From VAZQ01 sp036555745 (GTDB lineage Bacteria; Pseudomonadota; Alphaproteobacteria; Rhizobiales; Xanthobacteraceae): a DNA stretch of 64,000 nt. The DNA lies in assembly GCA_036555745.1 (NCBI GenBank), contig DATBKV010000190.1, positions 1-64,000 of the forward strand, given 5' to 3'. Of the stretch, positions 1 to 7,752 are shown piece by piece. The notes under the pieces were generated by a model that was given only the letters and a program-made list of their open reading frames with translations, was not told the DNA's origin and searched no databases. Numbering within the stretch: the stretch's first letter is position 1; every line of letters begins with the position of its first letter. A program made the position numbers and the translations under genes.

Positions 1-248
1 GTCCGAAATGCGGACTTCTGAACCAAAGCCACACTAGATCGATAAGTTGCTGGTAGCCCGGCCACCGAGTATTGCCGGGATGCGCTGCTCCAGTCCAAGA
101 CCGTTTGACGATTTCATTATCGGAAATTCCGATATCGATCGCTGCCCCGCCGCGGCCACAAACGTACATAGAGTGGCGTACTGGCGCGCCGCCCCCCACG
201 CAAACCAGGGCGGCCGGCTGCGGCGACGCTGCGCCACCGTTTTCCCGT

Positions 249-276
249 TTGACACACGCACCTCGATAGTTATACG
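249..276 (+). promoter_or_regulatory. Candidate sigma70 promoter for the DUF1801 gene
   Basis: A perfect -35 hexamer TTGACA (249-254) is followed after 16 bases by TATACG (271-276). Transcription would start near 283, leaving a leader of about 110 bases before the DUF1801 start codon. This is a motif match by eye only. The palindrome just downstream would overlap the transcript start. Confidence 0.4.
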
Positions 277-286
277 CTCCAAATCG

Positions 287-302
287 ATAACCAATGGGTT
301 AT
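287..302. promoter_or_regulatory. Palindromic operator candidate (ATAACC-N4-GGTTAT)
   Basis: Perfect 6-base arms ATAACC and GGTTAT flank a 4-base centre. The site sits directly after the candidate -10 element, where a bound repressor would block transcription. The left half-site plus two more bases (ATAACCAA) recurs at 818-825, immediately before the ArsR gene, with a degenerate right arm (GTCTAT, 828-833). The ArsR protein encoded at 836-1165 is the obvious candidate ligand, which would make the cluster autoregulated. This is inference. Confidence 0.4.
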
Positions 303-393
303 AGATTGGGAAGCGCGCCCCGCCCAGCCGGCTTGCCTCTGTCGGCGATGACCTCATTCCGGAACGGCTCGGGGCCAAGCAGGAGAAACCGGC

Positions 394-792
394 ATGAAGA
401 AAAGTGGCGCGCAGACAAGCAAGTCTCCGTCCGCGCTCATCGACGCGAGAATCGAGGAGCTGGGCGACTGGCGCGGCAAGATGCTCGGCCGCCTGCGTGC
501 CTTGGTCAAGGAAGCCGATCCCGAAGTCGTCGAGGAGTGGAAGTGGCGAGGCGTTCCGGTGTGGTCGCACGATGGATTGATCTGCACGGGCGAGACTTAC
601 AAGAGCGTCGTCAAGATGACCTTCGCCAAAGGCGCGGCCCTGAACGATCCTTCGCGGCTCTTCAACTCCAGTCTTGAGGGAAACACCCGGCGTGCGATCG
701 ACTTCCACGAGGGCGACAAGATCGATGAGAAAGCGTTGAAGACTCTCATTCGCGCCGCGGTAACCCTGAACAAGTCCAAAGTCCGAAGCTAA
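394..792 (+). CDS. DUF1801 domain-containing protein
   Basis: The product is 132 residues, cytosolic and without a signal peptide. It resembles the DUF1801 (YdhG-like) family: an N-terminal helix with the motif WRGKMLGRLRAL, then PEVVEEWKWRGVPVWSHDG, a central strand region GETYKSVVKMTFAKGA, and an RRAIDFHEGDKIDEKAL segment near the end. The ATG at 394 is preceded by AGGAG (381-385) at good spacing. The biochemical role of the family is not established. DUF1801 genes often sit beside ArsR and SRPBCC genes, as here, which suggests a shared regulon. The gene lies 43 bases upstream of the ArsR gene and could share its transcript. Confidence 0.8.
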   Translation: MKKSGAQTSKSPSALIDARIEELGDWRGKMLGRLRALVKEADPEVVEEWKWRGVPVWSHDGLICTGETYKSVVKMTFAKGAALNDPSRLFNSSLEGNTRRAIDFHEGDKIDEKALKTLIRAAVTLNKSKVRS

Positions 793-835
793 TTCCACGA
801 ACCGATGAGCCGGATAAATAACCAACTGTCTATTG

Positions 836-1165
836 ATGCCGCTACCGGACCGCCATGACATGCTGTTCAGGGCTTTGGCCGATCCCACGCGGCGAGCCCT
901 GTTCGAACGACTGTGCCGCCAAGGCGAGCAGACGGTCGCGGCGCTGACGGCGCGGGCGAAAGTCTCGCAACCGGCCGTATCCAAGCATCTCGGGGTCCTG
1001 AAGCAGGCTGGATTGGTACGCGATCGCCACCAAGGTCGCCACACCCATTACAGCGCGCAGCTCGGCGCACTGGCCCCGCTGATCGACTGGACGAGCCAGA
1101 TGGCCGGGTTCTGGCAGAGCCGGTTCGATCGACTTGAACATCTGCTCAAAAGGATGGACCAATGA
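836..1165 (+). CDS. ArsR-family winged-helix transcriptional regulator
   Basis: This 109-residue repressor-type protein has the full ArsR helix-turn-helix. FRALADPTRRALFERL opens the domain, the recognition region contains AKVSQPAVSKHLGVLKQAG, and the wing is LVRDRHQGRHTHYSA. No Cys-rich metal site (CxC) is present, so metal sensing is unlikely. The ATG at 836 is chosen over a TTG one codon earlier. The stop overlaps the start of the SRPBCC gene by four bases (ATGA), indicating translational coupling. ArsR-SRPBCC pairs of this kind are common, but their ligands are mostly unknown. A probable operator half-site ends just before the start codon. Confidence 0.9.
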   Translation: MPLPDRHDMLFRALADPTRRALFERLCRQGEQTVAALTARAKVSQPAVSKHLGVLKQAGLVRDRHQGRHTHYSAQLGALAPLIDWTSQMAGFWQSRFDRLEHLLKRMDQ

Positions 1166-1572
1166 CCAAGACCGCCACCGAAACGCGCTCCGTCGTCGTC
1201 GAACGGGAGCTGCCCTTTCCGCCGGAAAGGATCTGGCGCGCGCTCACGCAGCCGCACCTGATCGAAGAGTGGCTCATGAACAACGACTTCAAGCCGGTCG
1301 TGGACCACCGGTTCCAGCTTCGCGCGGACTGGGGAGCGGTCGAGTGTCGGGTCCTGGCGGTCGAGCCGAACAGGACGCTGTCCTACACGTGGGCGGCCTA
1401 TGGTCTCGAGAGCGTCGTCACCTGGACGCTCACCCCTACCGGCGCGGGGACCCGCCTGCGCATGGAGCAGTCGGGCTTCCGGATGGATCAGCAGCAGGCC
1501 TACCAGGGCGCCCAGGGTGGCTGGCCGCGGTTCTTTGCGGCGCTGGAGCAGGTATTGGCGCGGACGGATTGA
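1162..1572 (+). CDS. SRPBCC (AHSA1-like) domain protein
   Basis: The product is 136 residues and forms a START/SRPBCC helix-grip fold of the Activator-of-Hsp90-homologue type. Recognisable parts are RELPFPPERIWRALTQPHLIEEWLM at the start (the P-x-x-x-V/I-W-x-x-x-T pattern), a central GAVECRVLAVEPNRTLSYTW, and TLTPTGAGTRLRMEQSGF followed by a C-terminal helix GGWPRFFAALEQVL. The family binds hydrophobic ligands. Its usual genetic partner is an ArsR repressor, and the four-base overlap with the gene upstream supports coupled translation. The physiological ligand cannot be read from sequence. It converges with the LysR gene 17 bases downstream. Confidence 0.88.
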   Translation: MTKTATETRSVVVERELPFPPERIWRALTQPHLIEEWLMNNDFKPVVDHRFQLRADWGAVECRVLAVEPNRTLSYTWAAYGLESVVTWTLTPTGAGTRLRMEQSGFRMDQQQAYQGAQGGWPRFFAALEQVLARTD

Positions 1573-1589
1573 GCGCTGGCCGGCACAAT

Positions 1590-2489
1590 TCAAAGCCAAT
1601 CCTTCAGCATGTCGCGAATGGCCGCAAGATAGCCCTCCTTCCTTCGCGACAGCGGCTGACGCCGGCGAAACAGACTCAAGCCGACCGACCGCGCCGGCAC
1701 GATCGGCAGCACCCGGACCACGCCGAGCACGGCCTCGTTGACGGCGCTCGCACGCGGGACGATGGCGATGCCGGCGCCGGACTGCACGATCACCTTCATG
1801 GTTTCGATGTTGTCGGCGACCGCCAGAATGTTGGGGCGGATGCCGAGATCGGCGAACAGCGACAGGACGACCTGCCCGTAGCCGACGGTGAGCTCGCTCA
1901 TGACGATCGGCTCGCTCGCCAGGCGGCCGATGTCGACCGGCTTGCGCGCGCGCGCCAGACGGTGCGCGGGGTGCGCGATCAGCGCCATCTCCGCCTGCGT
2001 CAGCCGCTCGGTCACGATGCCGGCGGGCACGCGCTCGGGATCGGATTCGATGGCGATGCCGGCATCGAGGCGCTCCTCGTGCAGATCGTTGAAGATGTTT
2101 TTGGTCGGCGCAGTGAGGATCTCCAGACGCACCGCCGCAAGCCGGCGTGACAGGTCGCGGAACAGGCGCGGCATGAAGATCTGCGCCATTCCCGACCCCA
2201 TGCCGAAGGTCAGCGTGTCGGAGGGAGCCCCGCGCAGCCGCCGAGCGGTGTCGGAAAGGCTGAGCACGTCCCCGATCAGGCGTTCGGCTTCGTAGAGAAA
2301 AGTGCGGCCGCGCTCGGTGAGGTCGATGCCGCGTGGCGTGCGGCGAAACAGCGCGAAGCCGATCTCGCGCTCGAGCAGGCTGACCTGCTCGCTCACGGCC
2401 GATTGCGAGATGTTGAGCCGGCTGGCCGCGCGCGTGAAGCTGCGCTCCCTGGCTACCGACAATGCGTAACGGAGTTGACGCAGCTCCAA
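1590..2489 (-). CDS. LysR-family transcriptional regulator
   Basis: This 299-residue LysR-type regulator starts ELRQLRYALSVARERSFTRA and has a classical winged helix-turn-helix (AASRLNISQSAVSEQVSLLE, then IGFALFRRTPRG). The C-terminal region is a periplasmic-binding-protein-like effector domain ending in SRRKEGYLAAIRDMLKDWL. No ATG exists at the expected place, so the TTG at 2489 is used; it gives the normal family length and has a weak GGAAA upstream. The gene is the last member of a leftward set after dioxygenase, binding protein, ATPase and permease genes. A regulator at the distal end of the operon it may control is slightly unusual. By context it may sense a sulfonate-like or aromatic substrate of the transporter. 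Confidence 0.88.
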   Translation of the reverse strand: MELRQLRYALSVARERSFTRAASRLNISQSAVSEQVSLLEREIGFALFRRTPRGIDLTERGRTFLYEAERLIGDVLSLSDTARRLRGAPSDTLTFGMGSGMAQIFMPRLFRDLSRRLAAVRLEILTAPTKNIFNDLHEERLDAGIAIESDPERVPAGIVTERLTQAEMALIAHPAHRLARARKPVDIGRLASEPIVMSELTVGYGQVVLSLFADLGIRPNILAVADNIETMKVIVQSGAGIAIVPRASAVNEAVLGVVRVLPIVPARSVGLSLFRRRQPLSRRKEGYLAAIRDMLKDWL

Positions 2490-2524
2490 GGCGAATTTCC
2501 GGCTGGGACCGTCGGCGACACCCT

Positions 2525-3424
2525 TCAGGACTGCATTCCCCAACGGCGCACGGTCACGGCCTCGATGTTGCGGAAGATGAGATTTTCCACCACCAAGCCG
2601 ATCAGGATCACGGTCAAGAGGCCCGCGAACACCGCCGGGATGTCGAGCATGTTCTTGTTCTCGTAGATGTACCAGCCCAGCCCGCCCTTGCCGGAGGAAA
2701 CGCCGAACACCAGCTCGGCCGCGATCAGTGTGCGCCAGGCGAACGCCCAGCCGATCTTGAGCCCCGTCAGGATCGAGGGGAAGGCGGCGGGCACCAGGAT
2801 CTTCGCGATGTAGCGCGGGCCCTTGAGGCCGTAGTTGCGCCCGACCATGCGCAGCGTGGTGGAAACCGAGCAGAAGCCGGAATGGGTGTTGAGCGCCACC
2901 GCCCACAGCACCGAATGCACCAGCACGAAGATGATGGAGATGTCGCCCAGGCCGAACCAGATCAGCGCCAGCGGCAACAGCGCGATCGCCGGCAGCGGAT
3001 TGAACGCCGAGGTCAGCGTCTCGAGCAGGTCGTTGCCGAGGCGCGACATGGTCGCGAGCGCCGTGAGCACCATCGCGAGCGCCAGCCCGATGGCATAGCC
3101 CTTGAGCAGCAGCAGCACCGAATTCGCCACCTTCTGCGGCAGCTCGCCGCTTGCCATGCCGCTCCAGAACGCCTCGACCGTGGCGGTGAACGTCGGCACC
3201 AGCAGCGGATTGTTGAGCGCACGGGCGTAAAGCTCCCAGGCGGCGGCGATGACCACGAGGATCAAGGCCTTGCGCAGCCAGGCTTGGCCGCCCAGCCGCT
3301 GCCGCAGCGACAGCGGCCGCCCCACCACGCCGAGGTCGTCGCCGGCGGCGACGTCGCGCAGATATTCGCTCCGCCGCGGCGCGGCCGCGGGCGCCAGCGT
3401 CGAGGTCGCGTGGACGTCAGCCAT
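2525..3424 (-). CDS. ABC transporter permease, SsuC/TauC type
   Basis: This inner-membrane permease has 299 residues and about six membrane segments. After a polar N-terminus it has helices around ALILVVIAAAWELYARAL, VLLLLKGYAIGLALAMVLT and AIALLPLALIWFGLGD. The EAA-type cytoplasmic loop is visible as RNYGLKGPRYIAKILVPAA followed by PSILTGLKIGWAFAWRTLIAAEL. This is the pattern of nitrate/sulfonate/taurine permeases (BPD_transp_1). The ATG at 3424 is chosen over an upstream TTG and overlaps the end of the ATPase gene by eight bases, so the two are probably translationally coupled. It would work with the ATPase at 3417-4217 and one of the binding proteins nearby. Confidence 0.92.
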   Translation of the reverse strand: MADVHATSTLAPAAAPRRSEYLRDVAAGDDLGVVGRPLSLRQRLGGQAWLRKALILVVIAAAWELYARALNNPLLVPTFTATVEAFWSGMASGELPQKVANSVLLLLKGYAIGLALAMVLTALATMSRLGNDLLETLTSAFNPLPAIALLPLALIWFGLGDISIIFVLVHSVLWAVALNTHSGFCSVSTTLRMVGRNYGLKGPRYIAKILVPAAFPSILTGLKIGWAFAWRTLIAAELVFGVSSGKGGLGWYIYENKNMLDIPAVFAGLLTVILIGLVVENLIFRNIEAVTVRRWGMQS

Positions 3425-4217
3425 GACGGACAATCTCCTGTTCCTCGATGCGGTCCGCGAACAGTATCGCGTGGATGCGCTCCGACAGCTTGCGTCCGCT
3501 CGCCGGATCGGTCGGGTCGCTGCCGTCGCTGTTGAGCTCGCCCTTGACCTGGCCCGGGTGCGGCGAGAGCAGCAGGATGCGGTTGCCGATCAGCACCGCC
3601 TCCGGAATCGAATGAGTCACGAACAGCATGGTGACGCGCGTCTCCGCCCACAGCTGCAGCAGCTCCTCCTGCATCCTGCCCCGCGTGAGCGCGTCGAGCG
3701 CGGCGAACGGCTCGTCCATGAGGAGCACGTCCGGCTCCATCGCCAGCGCCCGCGCGATGGCGACCCGCTGCTTCATGCCGCCGGAGAGCGTGTGCGGATA
3801 GCAATCGGCGAACTTGGCGAGATTGACCTTCTCGATGTAGCGCATGGCCTGCGCCTCGGCGGCGGCGCGGTCGAGCTTGCCCGAGGATTGAAGCGCGAAC
3901 ATTACATTGTGCTTGACCGTCTTCCATGGCAGCAGCTGATCGAACTCCTGGAACACGAACACGCGGTCGGGGCCGGGGCCGCGCATCGGCGTCCCCTTGA
4001 GCCGCACCGCGCCCTCGGTGGGGGCGAGGTAGCCGCCGACCGCCTTGAGCAAGGTCGACTTGCCGCATCCGGAGGGTCCGAGCAGGACGAAACGGTCGGC
4101 CGCGTGTACGTCGAAACTGACGCGGTAGGTGGCGGTGACGAGGCGATCCTCGGTGCGGTATTGCAGCGTCACCCCTTGTACCTGCAGGAGCGGAGCGGGG
4201 CGCGCTTGAGGCTTCAT
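3417..4217 (-). CDS. ABC transporter ATP-binding protein, SsuB/TauB type
   Basis: This 266-residue cytoplasmic ATPase powers the neighbouring permease. All core motifs are present: Walker A GPSGCGKST, Q-loop VFQEFDQLLPW, signature LSGGMKQRVAIARAL, Walker B VLLMDEPFAALD and the switch His in VTHSIPEAV. The sequence most resembles nitrate/sulfonate/bicarbonate importers. The ATG at 4217 follows a GGAG about 11 bases upstream and lies 43 bases after the binding-protein gene. Its stop overlaps the permease start. The importer substrate is not defined by the sequence. The linked TauD-type dioxygenase makes an organosulfur or aryloxy-acid substrate plausible. Confidence 0.93.
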   Translation of the reverse strand: MKPQARPAPLLQVQGVTLQYRTEDRLVTATYRVSFDVHAADRFVLLGPSGCGKSTLLKAVGGYLAPTEGAVRLKGTPMRGPGPDRVFVFQEFDQLLPWKTVKHNVMFALQSSGKLDRAAAEAQAMRYIEKVNLAKFADCYPHTLSGGMKQRVAIARALAMEPDVLLMDEPFAALDALTRGRMQEELLQLWAETRVTMLFVTHSIPEAVLIGNRILLLSPHPGQVKGELNSDGSDPTDPASGRKLSERIHAILFADRIEEQEIVRHG

Positions 4218-4260
4218 CGAGCTATCAGCTCCCGCAATCGCGTGCGCCGCCGGCATCGCA

Positions 4261-5287
4261 TCAGCTGCCGGGCAGACCATACAGCTCGGGGAAGAACAGG
4301 TCCTTCCAGCTCGCCGGCTTGACCTTGATCGAGCCGACCGCGTGCATGAACTGCGCGTACTGCATGGTGCTCTCCGGCACCATCGTCCAGCGCACATCCT
4401 TGCCGGAGGCGACCGCGGCGACCTGGTCGACCGGAATTTTCGATTTGACGTTGTCGATCCAGTATTGCGCAGCCGGTCGGACGTCCTTGTTGAGCATGTC
4501 GGTCGCCTCCTGGAAGGCCGCGATCAGCGCCTTGTAGAGGGCCGGGTTCTTGTCGCGGAATTGGCTCGAGGTCCACGCCACCGTGAAGGTGTGCGGGCCG
4601 CCGAACACCTCGGTCGAGCTCAGCACGGTATGGATGCCCGGCTTTTCAAGCTGCTGGTACTGGAACGGCGGCACGCTGAAGACGCTGGTGATCTCGGAGG
4701 ACTCGCTGAGCAGCGCGATGGTGGCGTCCGGCGGCGACATGCCCACGGTGAGCGGATCCAAGCGCGCGAAAGCGCCCTGCCCCCACTGCTTGGCCGCGGC
4801 CATCTGCAGCATCATCGCCTGCACCGAAATCTTCACCGCCGGCACCGCGATCTTGTCCTTCTCGCTGAAGTCGGTGATGCGCTTGATCTCGCTCTTGCGG
4901 GTGTTGAGCAGGATCGGCTGCGAGGAGAAGGCGGCCACGCCCTTCACCGCATTCGCCGTCCCCTGCGTGCGCGCCCAGATCGTCAACAGGCCGGGCACGC
5001 CGCCCGAGACGATGTCGACCGAGCCCGACAGCAGCGCGTCGTTCATCGCCGCCGGGCTGTTGAAGGTGGCCCACGTCACTTTCGGGAATGCCGGCGGCCT
5101 TGGCGTGCTTTTCCACCAAGTGATGCTGCTCCATCAGGTTGAACTGCAGGTAGCCCATGGAGAACTGGCGTGCGAAGCGGATTTCCGGCGCCTGCGCCGC
5201 CGCCGCGCCGGCCGCGAGCATCAGCGCGATCCCCGCGAGCGCTGGAAGGCCGGTCAGCCGCAATGCTCGACCTTCCGCTCCGCGCAT
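4261..5287 (-). pseudogene. Frameshifted ABC substrate-binding protein (NMT1/SsuA-like)
   Basis: The 5' part starts at an ATG at 5287 with a strong AGGGAG upstream. It encodes a signal peptide (LTGLPALAGIALMLAAG, then AAAAQA) and the start of a binding protein (EIRFARQFSMGYLQFNLMEQ). After KAAGIPE the frame is wrong. The continuation (VTWATFNSPAAMNDALLSG) lies one frame away near 5080-5090 and then runs intact to a stop at 4261 (SWKDLFFPELYGLPGS). One extra base, or two missing, explains the break. The paralogue at 6423-7466 shows the uninterrupted arrangement. Either the gene is freshly inactivated or the base is a sequence error. It lies between the dioxygenase and ATPase genes, in operon position. 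Confidence 0.75.
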
Positions 5288-5318
5288 GGCGTCTCCCTGC
5301 GCTCGCTCAGTTCTCGCC

Positions 5319-6197
5319 TCAGGCCACAAGGCGGGCATAGTCCCTGGTCGCCATGACCTGCACGCGCCGCATGTAGCGCGGCTCGTCCGGAGCATAGTCC
5401 GCGACCGCGTTGTGCACGGTGCCGATATTGTCCCACATCAGCACGTCGCCCTCGGCCCATCGGTGCGAGTACAGGTATTTCTCCTGCTCCTGGTGGCGGA
5501 ACAGATAGGAGAGCAGCTCGGCACTTTCGGCTTCCGCCATACCGTCGATGCGCGTGGCATAGCCGGGGTTGCAGTAGAGGACGGTGCGGCCGGTGATGGG
5601 GTGGGTGCGCAAGATCGGCTGCGACACCGGCGGCTTCTTGGCGCGCTGCTCCGCCGTCAGCGCCGCGCGCTTGGAGCCTGGCCGCGCACGCATCATGTCC
5701 CAGAACTTCGCGAAGTCGTGCGTCGCCGTGCGCGCTTTGAGTCGAAGCTTGACATCGGCGGGAAGGTCCGCGTAGGCCGCGTGCATGTTGCGGAACTGGG
5801 TCGCGCCGAGCGGACGCCCGTCGCGCACCGGCACCTTGATCGCATGGAGCACGTTGGCGAGCGCGATCTCGCGGCTGTAGGACATGTCGGTGTGCCAGCC
5901 TTGCCCGGCATCAGCGAGCCCAATCGGCTGGCCGTCCTTCCTCATGTTGGACAGCACCATGACTTCCGGGAAGCCCGGCTCGTGGAATTGATTGGCGACG
6001 TTGATCTCGAGCTCGCCGAACATGCGGCCAAAGCGCGCGAACGCCTCGGTCGCGAGCCCCTGTGCCGGGAAGCACAGCACGCCGTGCTCGCCGAGCGCCC
6101 GCAGGATCGCCTTGAACTCGCGGTCGGAGAGCGGCTGCGCGAGGTCAACGCCCTCGATCCGCGCACCCAATGATGCCCCGCTGGGCTGGATTTGCAT
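5319..6197 (-). CDS. TauD/TfdA-family Fe(II)/2-oxoglutarate dioxygenase
   Basis: The product is 292 residues and cytosolic. The facial triad is visible: His102 and Asp104 in GQGWHTDMSY, and the distal His262 in NIGTVHNAVADY. Arg277/278 (RYMRRVQ) probably binds 2-oxoglutarate. The family hydroxylates taurine, alkylsulfonates, 2,4-D and related acids with release of sulfite or a phenol. The substrate here is not determinable. The gene leads a leftward run into a binding protein (31 bases away), ATPase and permease, so its substrate is probably imported by that system. It is divergent from a second binding-protein gene across a 225-base intergenic region that must hold both promoters. Confidence 0.9.
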   Translation of the reverse strand: MQIQPSGASLGARIEGVDLAQPLSDREFKAILRALGEHGVLCFPAQGLATEAFARFGRMFGELEINVANQFHEPGFPEVMVLSNMRKDGQPIGLADAGQGWHTDMSYSREIALANVLHAIKVPVRDGRPLGATQFRNMHAAYADLPADVKLRLKARTATHDFAKFWDMMRARPGSKRAALTAEQRAKKPPVSQPILRTHPITGRTVLYCNPGYATRIDGMAEAESAELLSYLFRHQEQEKYLYSHRWAEGDVLMWDNIGTVHNAVADYAPDEPRYMRRVQVMATRDYARLVA

Positions 6198-6422
6198 GCG
6201 GCGCTCGCGTGTCCGGGCTCGATCGCTAATCAATGTTAACACCCGTTGCGACCGCCGCGAAAGCGTGGCCGCCGCGCCACCGGGCCTATGTATGCGCGCA
6301 GAGCCGCCGGCGGGCATCGGCGGACGGATGGTTTGTCGGCGTGCGCGCCCGCCCCTATCATGCAACCGGCCGGGGCCGGCGCGGGCTGCGGGACGGGATG
6401 GCGAGAAGCAGGAGTAGAAACG

Positions 6423-7466
6423 ATGGCAGGGAAAAAGCTCGATGGACTTCTCAGCCGGCGGCGCACCTGCGTGGTACTGGCGGGCGGGGTTGGGCTCGTT
6501 GCGGCTCCCTCCATCGCGCGCGCGCAGGCGCCGCTCAAGGTCAGCTTCGCGCAGCAGCGCGGCCTGCTCTATCTGCCGGTCGACCTCATGGTCAGCGGCG
6601 GAATCCTGCGGCAGGAGGCGAGCAAGCTCGGGCTCGGCAAGGTCGAGGCGACTGCGACCGCGCTCAGTGGTCCCGGTCCCGTCATCGACGCCATCCTCTC
6701 GGGCGCGGCCGATTACGGCACCGCGGCGCTGCCCTCGCTGCTGACGCTGTGGGAAAAGACCCGTGGCACGGCCAACGAGGTCAAGGCGGTGGGGACGGTC
6801 TCCAACGGCGCGATGACGCTCTACACCATCAATCCGCATGTTAAGACCATCGCCGATTTCACCGACAGCGACCGCATCGCGGTGCCGACGGTGCGGCTGT
6901 CGTTTAACGCGATGATGCTGCAGATGGCGGCGGACGCGCTGTGGCACGACCCCCACCGCCTCGACCATCTCACCGTCGCGCTCGGCCACCCCGATGCGGT
7001 CACCGCGCTCTCCGCCGGCTACGGAAAGGCCTCGATCACCGCGCATATCGCGGTGCAGCCCTTTACCGACCGCGGTCTGAAGCTGCCGGGCGCGCACATC
7101 ATCACCGACAGCCGCAGGGTGTTCGGCGGACCGCTGACGCAGATCACGCTGCTGGCGGCCAAGCAGACCAGGGACAAGAACCCGATGCTGTTCAAGGCCG
7201 TCGCCAACGCGCTCGAGCAATCGATCCGGGTTGCCAATGCCGACAAGCGCGCCGCCGCCGTGCTCTGGAAAGAGGCGCAGAAGGCCCCCGACAACGTCGA
7301 TGATCTCCTCGCCCAGCTCAACGATCCCGGCTTCGAGTTCACCTCGCAGCCGCACCGCATCGCTTATTTCGCGGCGTTCCTCAACCGCATCGGCAGCCTG
7401 AAGGCGAAGGTCGGCGACTGGAAGGATCTGTTCTGGGAGACGCCCCAGCAACAGCAGGGCGATTGA
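6423..7466 (+). CDS. ABC substrate-binding protein (NMT1/SsuA-like), intact paralogue
   Basis: This 347-residue exported protein starts with a signal containing twin arginines (LLSRRRTCVVLAGGVGL) and a cleavage region SIARAQA. Sec or Tat export is possible; the RRR motif is only a partial Tat match. The mature part has the NMT1-like fold: SFAQQRGLLYLPVDLMVSGG, then SGPGPVIDAILSGAADYGT, and a final DWKDLFWETPQQ. It closely resembles the frameshifted binding protein at 4261-5287 (shared AVKIS/TVRLS-x-AMMLQMAA region and VFGGP segment). It is divergent from the TauD-type gene and is probably the functional receptor for the ATPase and permease. Confidence 0.9.
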   Translation: MAGKKLDGLLSRRRTCVVLAGGVGLVAAPSIARAQAPLKVSFAQQRGLLYLPVDLMVSGGILRQEASKLGLGKVEATATALSGPGPVIDAILSGAADYGTAALPSLLTLWEKTRGTANEVKAVGTVSNGAMTLYTINPHVKTIADFTDSDRIAVPTVRLSFNAMMLQMAADALWHDPHRLDHLTVALGHPDAVTALSAGYGKASITAHIAVQPFTDRGLKLPGAHIITDSRRVFGGPLTQITLLAAKQTRDKNPMLFKAVANALEQSIRVANADKRAAAVLWKEAQKAPDNVDDLLAQLNDPGFEFTSQPHRIAYFAAFLNRIGSLKAKVGDWKDLFWETPQQQQGD

Positions 7467-7528
7467 CGGGCGCGCGCCGGCACGCGCGGCGCGTTCAAAT
7501 GGCCCTGCCGAGGCCCTGGATTTGTCGC

Positions 7529-7557
7529 TTGACTACGTTACGAGGATGGGATACAGT
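7529..7557 (+). promoter_or_regulatory. Promoter-like element in the convergent 7.5-kb gap
   Basis: TTGACT (7529-7534), a 17-base spacer and TACAGT (7552-7557) resemble a sigma70 promoter. No convincing gene follows on this strand before the MFS gene, which runs the other way. The octamer TTGACTAC repeats at 7558. The 14-base core TTGACTACGTTACG recurs with one change at 58244-58257, also with promoter-like spacing. Function is unknown. Confidence 0.2.
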
Positions 7558-7752
7558 TTGACTACAATCCACAAATACGCCGGCACGAGGTCGCGGCTGG
7601 TCGCTCGCCGACATGTGCGGAGGCTTTGGCTGCGTGCGCGCGGCAAATCCCCGCCACGCGTCCTGGTTGCGGCAGGACGCGGTCTCTGTTTCCGCCCTGT
7701 TATTTACAGTGAAGGTGCAAATCTTAGGTTGTAGCTGGTCGCATTCGAGCCT

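Larger units (their letters stand above)
1..393. other. Non-coding upstream region of the DUF1801 gene
   Basis: No convincing protein-coding frame was found here. The open frames on both strands have no family-like motifs and no good ribosome-binding sites. The useful content lies in the last 150 bases: a sigma70-like promoter and a perfect inverted repeat, listed separately. A small GTCCG/CGGAC stem can form at positions 1-15, but its role is unknown because the sequence to its left is missing. Confidence 0.5.

Noticed and set aside
1..15. Small GTCCG/CGGAC hairpin
   Set aside because: Five-base stem at the window edge without flanking context. It cannot be distinguished from chance.
5319..7451. 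Very long minus-strand frame covering the binding protein at 6423
   Set aside because: Only the part up to 6197 is a real dioxygenase. The remainder is antisense to the binding protein gene.
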